Below are positions 8,266-15,230 of a stretch of DNA of 33,896 bases, in pieces. Origin of the DNA: an uncultured Chromatiaceae bacterium (GTDB taxonomy: Bacteria; Pseudomonadota; Gammaproteobacteria; Enterobacterales; Alteromonadaceae); assembly GCA_946482615.1 (NCBI GenBank), contig CAMLSF010000020.1:1-33896 (forward strand), read 5' to 3'. How positions within the stretch are numbered: position 1 is the stretch's first letter; each line of letters begins with the position of its first letter. Position numbers and translations under genes: made by a program. Under the pieces are notes generated by a model that saw only the letters and a list, made by a program, of their open reading frames with translations, did no database searches and had not been told where the DNA came from.

Positions 8266-9429
8266 TCAGGGTTGCTCTTTGTCATTGATCAAGGTCGCGG
8301 CGTCTCCCACCTGGACATTGGCTAATAAATCCATATTGATGCTCTCAGCCCAGGCATTTTTGTGGTTCAGCTCGGTGATTTTTACTTTCAACTCACTGAC
8401 TGTTAGTTGATCCTGCAACTGGCCAAAACTGTCTTTATGCTGGCGGCGGAATAAAATGGTCAGTTCATCCCCCATTTTTAAACCTTGTTTACTGCCCAGG
8501 TTCAGCAGCACTTTGTGTTGTTGCACCAGGGTAATATCCGCCAGTATAGTTTCGCAGCGCAATGCTTCTTCCACATCCTGAGCTGCGGCATTTAATACCC
8601 GTTCTATAGATTTACCATAGTCAGTCTGCCAGAAACGCTGGGTTTTTGGGCTGATCACTGTAGTACTGTTAAAACCCCAAACCGCAGAAGTCTGGTACTT
8701 TTGGCTAAACAGTACTTTTTGCTCCTGAATATCTGTTAATTCCAGTTCCAGCTGATAAAAACGTTCCCTGTCCTGATCGGACCAAAACGACCAGTTGGTA
8801 CCGACACGCTCTCCCAGCGAGACATCATCAAGACTGGCTTTGAGCAAATAACGACCACCATAATTGCGCTGTAAGGCACTACGGTCGGCATAACTCAGCT
8901 CTGGTTGCCGGATGGATTGAGGCAGTAACTTGATCAGACTGGACCCTGAGGATTCTTCCAGTTTTTGAATAAACAAACTGGTGCTGGCTTCATCCAGTTC
9001 ATACAGTTGTCCTACTATGGCCTGTTCCCTGTTTTCGATAAAAAAAGGACTGATCAACAGCTCCTTTTTTAATTGCAGATTGGCACATTGGTTTTGATCC
9101 GGATAAATATCAGCTCTGATGGTCACGTTGATATAACCATTTTCTTCAGTTTCAGAGACGATTTGAACATTATGTACTTCGCCCTGAGTTTGTAAAAACA
9201 TCGATTCCTGAGTCAATAAACCGTCGGTGACCTGTTGTACTGTACGAATTGAAGCGCCTGAATACAGCAGCGCTTTACGCACCGCATCCTCAGTGGCGGC
9301 AGCTCTGGCGGACGCCGTATCGCCGGCTCGCAGCACGGCCTGGCCTGTAGCTTCATACCAGTCCGCATTGGCATAGCCTGAAAGCAGTGGCAAAGCCAGC
9401 AGTGATATGCGAAACGCAGTTAGACGCAT
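8266..9429 (-). CDS. flgT: flagellar H-ring/assembly protein FlgT
   Basis: FlgT is a periplasmic protein that builds the H ring around the LP ring and helps hold the MotX/MotY T ring in sodium-driven polar flagella. The 387-residue length matches the Vibrio protein (about 375-380). A signal peptide ends at YANA-D (after residue 22). The N-terminal domain begins WYEATGQAVLRAGD with the Ala-rich helix ASARAAATEDAVRKAL typical of FlgT. The middle region carries the ligand-like segment LLISPFFIENREQA, and the C-terminal beta domain contains VLLNLGSKQGLKMGDELTI. A GAGGG precedes the ATG. A sigma54 promoter at 9464-9479 drives it divergently from flgP. Confidence 0.9.
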   Translation of the reverse strand: MRLTAFRISLLALPLLSGYANADWYEATGQAVLRAGDTASARAAATEDAVRKALLYSGASIRTVQQVTDGLLTQESMFLQTQGEVHNVQIVSETEENGYINVTIRADIYPDQNQCANLQLKKELLISPFFIENREQAIVGQLYELDEASTSLFIQKLEESSGSSLIKLLPQSIRQPELSYADRSALQRNYGGRYLLKASLDDVSLGERVGTNWSFWSDQDRERFYQLELELTDIQEQKVLFSQKYQTSAVWGFNSTTVISPKTQRFWQTDYGKSIERVLNAAAQDVEEALRCETILADITLVQQHKVLLNLGSKQGLKMGDELTILFRRQHKDSFGQLQDQLTVSELKVKITELNHKNAWAESINMDLLANVQVGDAATLINDKEQP

Positions 9430-9463
9430 GACAAACCCTCAATAACATGACTAAAAGCACAGT

Positions 9464-9479
9464 AGCAAAAGCTATGCCT
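9464..9479 (-). promoter_or_regulatory. sigma54 promoter for flgT
   Basis: On the minus strand AGGCATA-GCTT-TTGCT has the -24 GG and -12 GC exactly 12 bases apart. The predicted start near 9453 leaves a leader of about 24 nt before the flgT ATG at 9429. Confidence 0.65.
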
Positions 9480-9519
9480 GAATTTGGATCATTTTGCAGA
9501 AACAGGCAAATTTTAGAAC

Positions 9520-9535
9520 AGGCACGGATTGTGCA
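9520..9535 (+). promoter_or_regulatory. sigma54 promoter for flgP
   Basis: AGGCACG-GATT-GTGCA matches the sigma54 consensus TGGCACG-N4-TTGCW, including the full GGCACG half. Predicted start near 9546, which supports the flgP ATG at 9584 over earlier in-frame starts (9494 onward). Confidence 0.75.
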
Positions 9536-9583
9536 TCATTTCTGGCAATGAATTTATGCAGAAATGGGCAGAGGCACGCCATC

Positions 9584-10039
9584 ATGAACAAACTGACAAT
9601 CAGCGCCTTGTTGCTGACCTTATTACCGGGCTGCAGTCTGGTCGCGGATCGCCACGTGGAGTGGGAAACTGTGGAACCCCAGCGTTTTCCTATATTAAAA
9701 GCTGTAGGCTATGCACCACTGAGCCAACAACCAGGCGCCAGTGAACAGGAACGCATGCTGATGGCGATGAAAGCATCCAAACTGGAGGCGTACAGAGAAC
9801 TTGCAGAGCAGGTCTATGGCCAAAGAATTGACGCTAAAGCCAATATGCAACAAATGATGGTTGGCAACGATCAATTAAGCTCATCAGTGAGTGGCATTAT
9901 TCGTGGTGCCCGCGTAGTGAAAACTTATCCTGTAGGTGATGTATATGCGACAGAGTTGGAGCTGGATTTTAAGCAAGTCTATGATTTGTATTTAAATAGC
10001 CAACCAGCCCGTCGTATCAAGAATGTGAAGTACTACTGA
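9584..10039 (+). CDS. flgP: flagellar outer-membrane lipoprotein FlgP
   Basis: FlgP (LPP20 family) is an outer-membrane lipoprotein that forms part of the outer H ring or basal disk in polar flagella and is needed for motility in Vibrio and Campylobacter. From the ATG at 9584 the product has 151 residues with lipobox LPGC (Cys17). The family core follows: KAVGYAPLS, then a helix with ERMLMAMKASKLEAYRELAEQVYG, then VSGIIRGARVVKTYPVGD and YATELELDF. An upstream in-frame stretch to 9494 lies over the sigma54 promoter and has no signal peptide. The gene converges on flgN with a shared terminator at 10059. In Vibrio flgP follows flgO; here flgO is separated by flgT and a tRNA. Confidence 0.9.
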   Translation: MNKLTISALLLTLLPGCSLVADRHVEWETVEPQRFPILKAVGYAPLSQQPGASEQERMLMAMKASKLEAYRELAEQVYGQRIDAKANMQQMMVGNDQLSSSVSGIIRGARVVKTYPVGDVYATELELDFKQVYDLYLNSQPARRIKNVKYY

Positions 10040-10058
10040 TTGCATAAACCTGAAACCC

Positions 10059-10086
10059 AAAAAAACCGTCATTAGACGGTTTTTTT
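10059..10086. terminator. bidirectional terminator between flgP and flgN
   Basis: An A-rich run, a perfect stem (ACCGTC with GACGGT, extended by A-T pairs), a four-base ATTA loop and a T run make a Rho-independent terminator that can work in both directions, which fits the convergent genes. Confidence 0.9.
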
Positions 10087-10101
10087 AATTGAATAAACAG
10101 C

Positions 10102-10536
10102 TCAGGCTTTAATACCTGGCCCTTTATCGACCTGGGCTGTCTTGCCTTTATTGGTGTAGGTTAAACCAGCACGGCCACGGCTTTGCAGCAGTTCAGTTTT
10201 AAAGCGTTCAATCACCAACTGGCTTTGCTCTACACTTTGGCTGTTGACCTGATTCTGGAATTTACACTGGGCCAGCTTATCTTCAAGACGTTGCAACTGC
10301 TCTTTAAACCAGTCCTGTTCTTTGACATCCCTAAGCTCTGGCGAGGCTGTTAATTGCTCGTCTGTTGCCTGAACTAAATCAAGGATCCGGATTTTTTCAT
10401 CTGTGTTGCTTTTTAATGCTTCAATATCCCGGGTCCGGATGGCGTCCAGCTCCTTATGAAGCAACAAAAGCAGCACATCCAGGTGCTGCTCTTGTTCATT
10501 TAACAAGGTGAGGATAGATGAGTGGGCGTTACTCAT
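10102..10536 (-). CDS. flgN: flagellar export chaperone FlgN
   Basis: FlgN is the cytoplasmic chaperone of the hook-filament junction proteins FlgK and FlgL. The 144-residue product is almost all helical, with Leu-rich N-terminal heptads (LDVLLLLLHKELDAIRTRD) and a C-terminal GLTYTNKGK segment common in gammaproteobacterial FlgN. Its ATG overlaps the flgM stop by four bases (ATGA), so translation is coupled and both should come from the flgM sigma28 promoter. It converges on flgP. Confidence 0.88.
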   Translation of the reverse strand: MSNAHSSILTLLNEQEQHLDVLLLLLHKELDAIRTRDIEALKSNTDEKIRILDLVQATDEQLTASPELRDVKEQDWFKEQLQRLEDKLAQCKFQNQVNSQSVEQSQLVIERFKTELLQSRGRAGLTYTNKGKTAQVDKGPGIKA

Positions 10537-10874
10537 TTTTTACCAAAAAACTCGCCTTCAAACTGGACAATACGACGCGCCAGTTGTTCTACGTTCACTT
10601 TGTATTTGCCTTCAGAAATCTCTTGTTTGATCTTATCCACTTTCTCTTGATCAATACCTGAGCTTGCTTTGGCTTTTTCCTGAGCCTTGCTGAACTGCTG
10701 AGCCTGGGATGTCAGCGAGACTGAATCCTGTTTTTGTGCAGCTGCACCTGTAGTGCTTTGCTGCTGAACGGCCTGTTGTTGTACAACCTGCTGTTTTTGA
10801 ATGTTTTGTTGCTCGGCCTTGTCCGCTTTCACTTGTTGAGTGACGGGCAGGCCAGTGTTTACATTAATCGCCAT
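10533..10874 (-). CDS. flgM: anti-sigma28 factor FlgM
   Basis: FlgM binds FliA (sigma28) and keeps late flagellar genes off until it is exported through the finished hook-basal body. From the ATG at 10874 (AGAGGA eight bases upstream) the product is 113 residues, near the 97-110 usual for the family. It starts MAINVNTGLPV, has a Gln-rich unstructured N-terminal half, and ends with the sigma28-binding helices: VDKIKQEISEGKYKVNVEQLA followed by RRIVQFEGEFF. Upstream codons to 10925 lie over the sigma28 promoter, so the gene should be under negative feedback by its own product. Confidence 0.93.
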   Translation of the reverse strand: MAINVNTGLPVTQQVKADKAEQQNIQKQQVVQQQAVQQQSTTGAAAQKQDSVSLTSQAQQFSKAQEKAKASSGIDQEKVDKIKQEISEGKYKVNVEQLARRIVQFEGEFFGKK

Positions 10875-10915
10875 TTTTCTATCCTCTGCATCCGGTTTCG
10901 GATCCCTTACTTTGT

Positions 10916-10942
10916 ATAACGGCATCGACTGATAAAACTTTA
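10916..10942 (-). promoter_or_regulatory. sigma28 promoter for flgM-flgN
   Basis: On the minus strand a perfect TAAAGTTT (-35) and GCCGTTAT (6 of 8 to GCCGATAA) are separated by 11 bases, the exact sigma28 spacing. It lies in the flgA-flgM gap and gives a leader of about 33 nt. Confidence 0.85.
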
Positions 10943-10950
10943 GGCATTAT

Positions 10951-11652
10951 TTAAAATTTTATTGCGACTTTTTTCACTGCTACCACTTCAGCTACAACGA
11001 TTCGGTTGGATTGCCTGTTGCTGACCCGGATCTGGTCACCCAAAATGCCATCCATTTGCGCTATACCTGCAGTTCGTACTTCAAGGCCGTTATTCAATCC
11101 ACTAATTGTAACTATATCGCCTTTACATACAAGACAAAGATCCTGCAATGTCACAACTTGTCCTGCCGACAAGCTTCTTTTTACTCTGGCTCCTAGTACT
11201 GAAGCCGGATTTTGAACTAAAGAACCACGGGCCAGACGCAGATCCGCTTGCCCTATAGTTAACATATCGGCGGTGATCAGCGAACCTAAAGTGACATTTC
11301 GCAGGCTAAGCACAGCTTGGGTTTGTTGAGAAAAACGGGCTGATACAAAAAGCTGCCATGGCTGTGGACTCTGACAGCGAATATGTATTGTAGCCTGATT
11401 GTTGACTGGCCCGGCAAAACTAAACTGCAAAGGTTGATCACATTCTTTATTGGGCAACCGGGAATCTAATGCGGAAATCTGACTTTGAGTACCATCCGGT
11501 ACTTCTTTTTGCCGTTTTAACCAGTCTGAGGTGGCAGCTGTTAACTGAGCTGGGCTGAAACTTGCCGCCTGCAGCGAAAATAGGGTGCAAAAAGTGCTGA
11601 CTGCAAAAGCATAGAGCAGCGGGTATTTCAAAAATTTATCGTACATTTTCAT
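10951..11652 (-). CDS. flgA: flagellar P-ring assembly chaperone FlgA
   Basis: FlgA is a periplasmic chaperone that helps FlgI form the P ring around the rod. The 233-residue product has a signal peptide ending near LQA-ASF (residue 29-30) and a C-terminal SAF domain (LRNVTLGSLITADMLTIGQ, then LGARVKRSLSAGQVV). Two cysteine pairs are visible: KEC with IRC in the N-terminal half, and CLVC in the SAF domain, probably disulfides. ATG codons at 11652 and 11646 are both possible and neither has a strong Shine-Dalgarno sequence. It is the first of flgA-flgM-flgN and is divergent from cheV. Confidence 0.92.
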   Translation of the reverse strand: MKMYDKFLKYPLLYAFAVSTFCTLFSLQAASFSPAQLTAATSDWLKRQKEVPDGTQSQISALDSRLPNKECDQPLQFSFAGPVNNQATIHIRCQSPQPWQLFVSARFSQQTQAVLSLRNVTLGSLITADMLTIGQADLRLARGSLVQNPASVLGARVKRSLSAGQVVTLQDLCLVCKGDIVTISGLNNGLEVRTAGIAQMDGILGDQIRVSNRQSNRIVVAEVVAVKKVAIKF

Positions 11653-11688
11653 ATGGTTTCAGCTATGCTTTATCGGCGAAGGGTTATA

Positions 11689-11704
11689 ACATACTTAAGT
11701 ATGT
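11689..11704. promoter_or_regulatory. 16-bp perfect palindrome upstream of flgA
   Basis: ACATACTTAAGTATGT reads the same on both strands and sits about 37 bases before the flgA ATG and 95 before cheV. It looks like a site for a dimeric regulator. Its outer base pairs overlap a TTGACA (minus strand, 11702-11707) and abut a TATAAC (11683-11688), but these are only 13 bases apart, too close for sigma70. Confidence 0.5.
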
Positions 11705-11739
11705 CAATTTTCAGTCATTTTTCATCCTAGAGTGGCCTA

Positions 11740-11755
11740 AGCAAGAATCGTTCCC
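11740..11755 (-). promoter_or_regulatory. probable sigma54 promoter for flgA
   Basis: On the minus strand GGGAACG-ATTC-TTGCT keeps the -24 GG, the ACG and a full TTGCT with correct spacing; two positions of the -24 box differ from consensus. The start near 11729 would give a leader of about 77 nt that contains the 16-bp palindrome. Confidence 0.45.
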
Positions 11756-11798
11756 GATTTTTCAGGTTCACCAGTTCATTTAAGCAAGGGAGTCTTCT

Positions 11799-12728
11799 AT
11801 GGCGGGTATTCTGGATTCAGTCAATCAGCGCACTCAGTTAGTGGGGCAGAACAGACTGGAACTTTTATTATTCCGCTTGCAGGGTCGTCAACGTTTTGGC
11901 ATCAACGTATTTAAAGTGCGTGAAGTGCTGCAATGTCCGCCTTTAACTGCCATTCCAAAACGCAATAAGTATGTCAGAGGCATAGCCCATATTCGTGGAC
12001 AAACCATTTCAGTCATTGATTTAAGTCTGGCTACAGGTGGCCGTGCAATAGAAAATACTAAAGACTGCTTTATTATCATTGCTGAATACAACCGCTCTGT
12101 GCAGGGTTTTTTAGTGCAGTCGGTTGAACGTATTATCAATATTAACTGGGCTTCTATTATGCCACCGCCAAAAGGTACGGGCGGTAAACAGAGTTATCTG
12201 ACAGCTATTACTGAAATAGACAAAGAGCTGGTTGAGATTATTGATGTTGAAAAAATTCTGGAAGAAATTTCTCCGTCACCTACGACCATCAGCAGTGCTG
12301 TAGCTACCTCTACGATCAGCGAGGATTTAGGAGACAGGCTTATTCTGATCGCGGATGATTCTGCGGTTGCCCGTAATCAGGTAAAACGCGCACTTGAGGG
12401 GTTGGGTGTGCAGATGCATCTGGTCAATAATGGCCGTGAGGCGTTAAATTATTTGCAGGAAACTGCCGCTGCTTGTCAAGATTCAGTCACGGACAAAGTG
12501 GGTTTACTGATTTCTGATATCGAAATGCCGGAGATGGATGGTTACACCCTGACGGCTGAAATTCGCCTGGATCCAAAGCTAAAGCCGTTGCATGTCATTT
12601 TACATACCTCACTGAGCGGCGTATTTAACCAGCAGATGGTACAGAAAGTGGGGGCAGATGATTTTATTGCGAAATTTAACCCGGATGAATTAGCCGAATC
12701 CGTGCGCAAATGGTTGCATACTGATTAG
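11799..12728 (+). CDS. cheV: chemotaxis coupling protein CheV (CheW-REC)
   Basis: CheV links chemoreceptors to the CheA kinase and has a receiver domain thought to tune the arrays. Residues 1 to about 170 form a CheW-like domain (FRLQGRQRFGINVFKVREV, VRGIAHIRGQTISVIDL). From about 185 a receiver domain follows: RLILIADDSAVARNQV, the phospho-acceptor Asp240 in LLISDIEMPEMDGY, and HTSLSG, with Lys in IAKFNPDEL. The 309-residue length is typical. AGGGAG precedes the ATG. It is followed by cheR after 7 bases. The cheV-cheR-flgB order is that of polar-flagellum clusters in Shewanella and Vibrio. Confidence 0.95.
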   Translation: MAGILDSVNQRTQLVGQNRLELLLFRLQGRQRFGINVFKVREVLQCPPLTAIPKRNKYVRGIAHIRGQTISVIDLSLATGGRAIENTKDCFIIIAEYNRSVQGFLVQSVERIININWASIMPPPKGTGGKQSYLTAITEIDKELVEIIDVEKILEEISPSPTTISSAVATSTISEDLGDRLILIADDSAVARNQVKRALEGLGVQMHLVNNGREALNYLQETAAACQDSVTDKVGLLISDIEMPEMDGYTLTAEIRLDPKLKPLHVILHTSLSGVFNQQMVQKVGADDFIAKFNPDELAESVRKWLHTD

Positions 12729-12735
12729 AGGTTTT

Positions 12736-13575
12736 ATGTTAGTGGCAAACAAAGAGCTGCAGGAAAGTGAGTATCGACTGTTTCGGGATTTCCTCGAACA
12801 ACAGTGTGGTATTGTGCTGGGTGACAATAAACAATATCTGGTCAAAAGTCGTCTGGCACCCTTGATGCAGCGTTTTGGTCTGTCGTCACTGTCTGAATTA
12901 TTAAACAAAACCTTAAGCCCGTTCGAGCGGCAATTGCGTTCCGCTGTTATCGATGCCATGACCACCAACGAAACCTTATGGTTTCGGGATAACTACCCTT
13001 ATGAGCTTTTAAAAAAGCAAATTTTGCCTGAGTTTGAAAAAGATCATAAAACCGTCAAGATTTGGTCGGCGGCCAGTTCTTCAGGTCAGGAGCCTTACTC
13101 AATAGCCATGACGGGGCTGGAGTACCAGCAAAGCCGGCCTTCAGCTTTTCCTTTGGGCTTACAAATTTTAGGCACTGATATATCCAATGCGATGCTGGAA
13201 CATTGCCAGCGTGCTGAGTATGACGGTTTAGCTTTATCAAGAGGCTTATCACCGGAGCGGCGGAGTAAATTTTTTGACGATTCCGGAAACGGCATGATGC
13301 GGCTAAAAGATGCCGTGCGAAAAAATGTTTCTTTCCGTCATCTGAACCTGCTGGATAGCTATACCTTGTTGGGAAAGTTCGACATTATTTTCTGCCGTAA
13401 TGTGCTGATTTATTTCTCTCCTGAAGTAAAAATGAAAATAATTAAACAGTTCTCGCAGGCCCTGAACCCTCGTGGTTACTTGTTTCTCGGCGCTTCAGAG
13501 TCCCTTTCCAGTCTGAACAACGACTTTGATATGGTGCGTTGTAATCCAGGCATAGTGTACCGCAAAAAAGTCTGA
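12736..13575 (+). CDS. cheR: chemotaxis protein methyltransferase CheR
   Basis: CheR methylates glutamates of chemoreceptors with S-adenosylmethionine, providing adaptation. The 279-residue product has the small helical N-terminal domain (about 1-75), the conserved TNETLWFRD before the catalytic domain, the SAM-binding WSAASSSGQEPYS (Trp110 to Ser122), FDIIFCRNVLIYF, and LFLGASESL near the end. There is no C-terminal TPR or pentapeptide-binding extension. The AGAGG that serves as Shine-Dalgarno sequence overlaps the cheV TAG stop, so expression is coupled to cheV. Confidence 0.95.
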   Translation: MLVANKELQESEYRLFRDFLEQQCGIVLGDNKQYLVKSRLAPLMQRFGLSSLSELLNKTLSPFERQLRSAVIDAMTTNETLWFRDNYPYELLKKQILPEFEKDHKTVKIWSAASSSGQEPYSIAMTGLEYQQSRPSAFPLGLQILGTDISNAMLEHCQRAEYDGLALSRGLSPERRSKFFDDSGNGMMRLKDAVRKNVSFRHLNLLDSYTLLGKFDIIFCRNVLIYFSPEVKMKIIKQFSQALNPRGYLFLGASESLSSLNNDFDMVRCNPGIVYRKKV

Positions 13576-13585
13576 TCAAAAATTC

Positions 13586-13601
13586 TGGCCTGAGTTTTGC
13601 T
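13586..13601 (+). promoter_or_regulatory. sigma54 promoter for flgBCDE
   Basis: TGGCCTG-AGTT-TTGCT has correctly spaced GG and GC and a perfect -12 half. Start near 13612. It lies directly after cheR and 37 bases before the flgB ATG. Confidence 0.78.
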
Positions 13602-13607
13602 TAGTAT

Positions 13608-13635
13608 TTGCCATCTCTGAAAAACAGGATGGCAA
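13608..13635 (+). promoter_or_regulatory. hairpin overlapping the flgB ribosome binding site
   Basis: TTGCCATC (13608-13615) and GATGGCAA (13628-13635) pair perfectly around a 12-base loop. The 3' arm overlaps the end of the flgB AGGA. The predicted sigma54 start (about 13612) falls inside the 5' arm, so only read-through RNA from cheR would hold the full stem. Confidence 0.5.
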
Positions 13636-13637
13636 TA

Positions 13638-14039
13638 ATGGCAATCAGCTTTGATAAAGCATTTGGGCTTCACCCGGATGCACTACTGATCCGTGATAAA
13701 CGCTCTCAAGTCCTGGCTGAAAATATCGCAAATGCTGATACTCCAGGCTACAAGGCAAAAGACATGGATTTTCAAACCGCTTTAGCAGGTGCTCAGTCGC
13801 GCCAGTCAGGCTCGATGGGGCGCACTGATCCCAGGCATTTTGAAATATCTACAGCCCGCCATGCTGATTCTCAATACCGTATTCCTAATCAACCTGATAC
13901 AGGGGATGGCAACACTGTGGATATCCATGAAGAGCGGAATGCCTTTACCCGCAACAGCATGGAGTATCAAACAACGCTGAATTTCCTGAACAGTCGCATA
14001 AGCGGCCTGAAAAAAGCCATTGGCGGAGGTACTCAATAA
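13638..14039 (+). CDS. flgB: flagellar proximal rod protein FlgB
   Basis: FlgB is one of the proximal rod subunits inside the periplasm, exported by the flagellar type III system. From the ATG at 13638 the product is 133 residues and starts MAISFDKAFGLHPDAL, as FlgB proteins do; ATG 13629 and TTG 13608 are less likely starts because AGGA (13626-13629) lies 8 bases before 13638. The N-terminal rod signature (VLAENIANADTPGYKAKDMDF) and the C-terminal helix (NSMEYQTTLNFLNSRISGLKKAI) are intact. Its stop overlaps the flgC start (TAATG). Confidence 0.95.
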   Translation: MAISFDKAFGLHPDALLIRDKRSQVLAENIANADTPGYKAKDMDFQTALAGAQSRQSGSMGRTDPRHFEISTARHADSQYRIPNQPDTGDGNTVDIHEERNAFTRNSMEYQTTLNFLNSRISGLKKAIGGGTQ

Positions 14040-14455
14040 TGAGCCTGTATAACGTTTTTGATATTGCCGGTAGTGGCATGTCAGCGCAACAAGTACGGTT
14101 AAACACAACCGCAAGCAACATGGCGAATGCCAATAGCATCAGCAGTAGTATCGATCAAACCTACAGAGCCCGCCATCCTGTGTTTGCCACAGCGCTGGAA
14201 CAAGCTCAGCAGGGCCAGGAAGGGGCAAAGGTGCAGGTTTTAGGTATTGTTGAATCGGACGCACCGCTGAATATTGAATATGCTCCTCATCATCCGTTGT
14301 CGGACGAAAAAGGCTACATCTACAAACCAAACGTCAACATTATGGAAGAAATGGCCAATATGATTTCCGCCTCACGTTCTTACGAGACCAATGTGCAGGT
14401 GGCTGATGCAGCTAAACAAATGGTCAGCCGCACGCTGATGCTGGGTCAAAGGTAA
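14039..14455 (+). CDS. flgC: flagellar proximal rod protein FlgC
   Basis: FlgC is a second proximal rod subunit. The 138-residue product begins MSLYNVFDIAGSGMSAQQVRL and has the rod motif NTTASNMANANS; the C-terminal NVNIMEEMANMISASRSYE and NVQVADAAKQM segments are characteristic of FlgC. Its ATG shares one base with the flgB stop. flgD follows after 11 bases. Confidence 0.96.
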   Translation: MSLYNVFDIAGSGMSAQQVRLNTTASNMANANSISSSIDQTYRARHPVFATALEQAQQGQEGAKVQVLGIVESDAPLNIEYAPHHPLSDEKGYIYKPNVNIMEEMANMISASRSYETNVQVADAAKQMVSRTLMLGQR

Positions 14456-14466
14456 AGGGGTAGGGT

Positions 14467-15210
14467 ATGAGTAATGTAAGTAATGAAGGCAGTGCCTTAG
14501 ATGGTTTGTATTGGGGCGATAAAACCACTACAACGGAAAATAACAACAATGGCGCCTTAACTCAATCTGACTTCTTTGCGTTGTTAACACAGCAGCTGGC
14601 CTATCAGGATCCGACTAAGCCAGTTGAAAACGATCAGATGATAGCCCAGATGACCAGTTTCACTATGGCCGACGGCATATCTCAGTTAAATACCAACTTC
14701 AAAGATTTTGCCACCACCATGAATTCCAGCCAGGCACTGCAGGCGTCTTCTCTGGTAGGGCAGTATGTATTGGTGAAATCTGACGATATGGTATTTGACG
14801 GCGAAAATGCTGTGGTTGCCAGCGCTAATTTCCCTGAAGACGCCACAAATATCAAAGTACAGGTTAAAAATGCCGACGGTGTTGTAGTTCGTTCCGTGAC
14901 TATAGACAAAGCCGATGCAGGGCGTTTGCAACTGCCATGGGATGGCACTACTGATACTCAGGCGTTGAACGAAGACGGTACTCCAAAAGTGGACAAAGAC
15001 GGTAATCCAGTGATGGAGGTTGCACCTAAAGGTGCTTACACCATTTCAGTCGAAGCCAGTATAGCGGGTAAAAATGAGGCGATAGTCACGTCCGTCTACG
15101 CCCCTGTGACCAGTATTACTTTAGGCAACGGCACTACCCAGGGCCTGTTGTTAAATGTCTATGGCCAAGGCCAGAAAAAATTATCTGATATTGAAGAAAT
15201 TGCAACCTAA
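14467..15210 (+). CDS. flgD: flagellar hook cap protein FlgD
   Basis: FlgD forms the scaffold cap on which hook subunits assemble and is discarded afterwards. The 247-residue product carries the conserved N-terminal LTQSDFFALLTQQLAYQDP and NDQMIAQMTSFTMADGISQL. The central part is a beta domain (tudor/FnIII like) with the GAYTISVEAS strand, and the C-terminal SITLGNGTTQGLLLNVYG is typical. The central domain contains a charged loop, NEDGTPKVDKDGNPVMEV, longer than in E. coli FlgD. Confidence 0.94.
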   Translation: MSNVSNEGSALDGLYWGDKTTTTENNNNGALTQSDFFALLTQQLAYQDPTKPVENDQMIAQMTSFTMADGISQLNTNFKDFATTMNSSQALQASSLVGQYVLVKSDDMVFDGENAVVASANFPEDATNIKVQVKNADGVVVRSVTIDKADAGRLQLPWDGTTDTQALNEDGTPKVDKDGNPVMEVAPKGAYTISVEASIAGKNEAIVTSVYAPVTSITLGNGTTQGLLLNVYGQGQKKLSDIEEIAT

Positions 15211-15230
15211 TCAATGAATTGAGGTGATTT

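Noticed and set aside
11654..11669. Plus-strand TGGTTTC-AGCT-ATGCT as a sigma54 promoter for cheV
   Set aside because: Spacing fits, but the -24 half is poor and it lies about 130 bases from cheV and over the flgA start; too weak to list.
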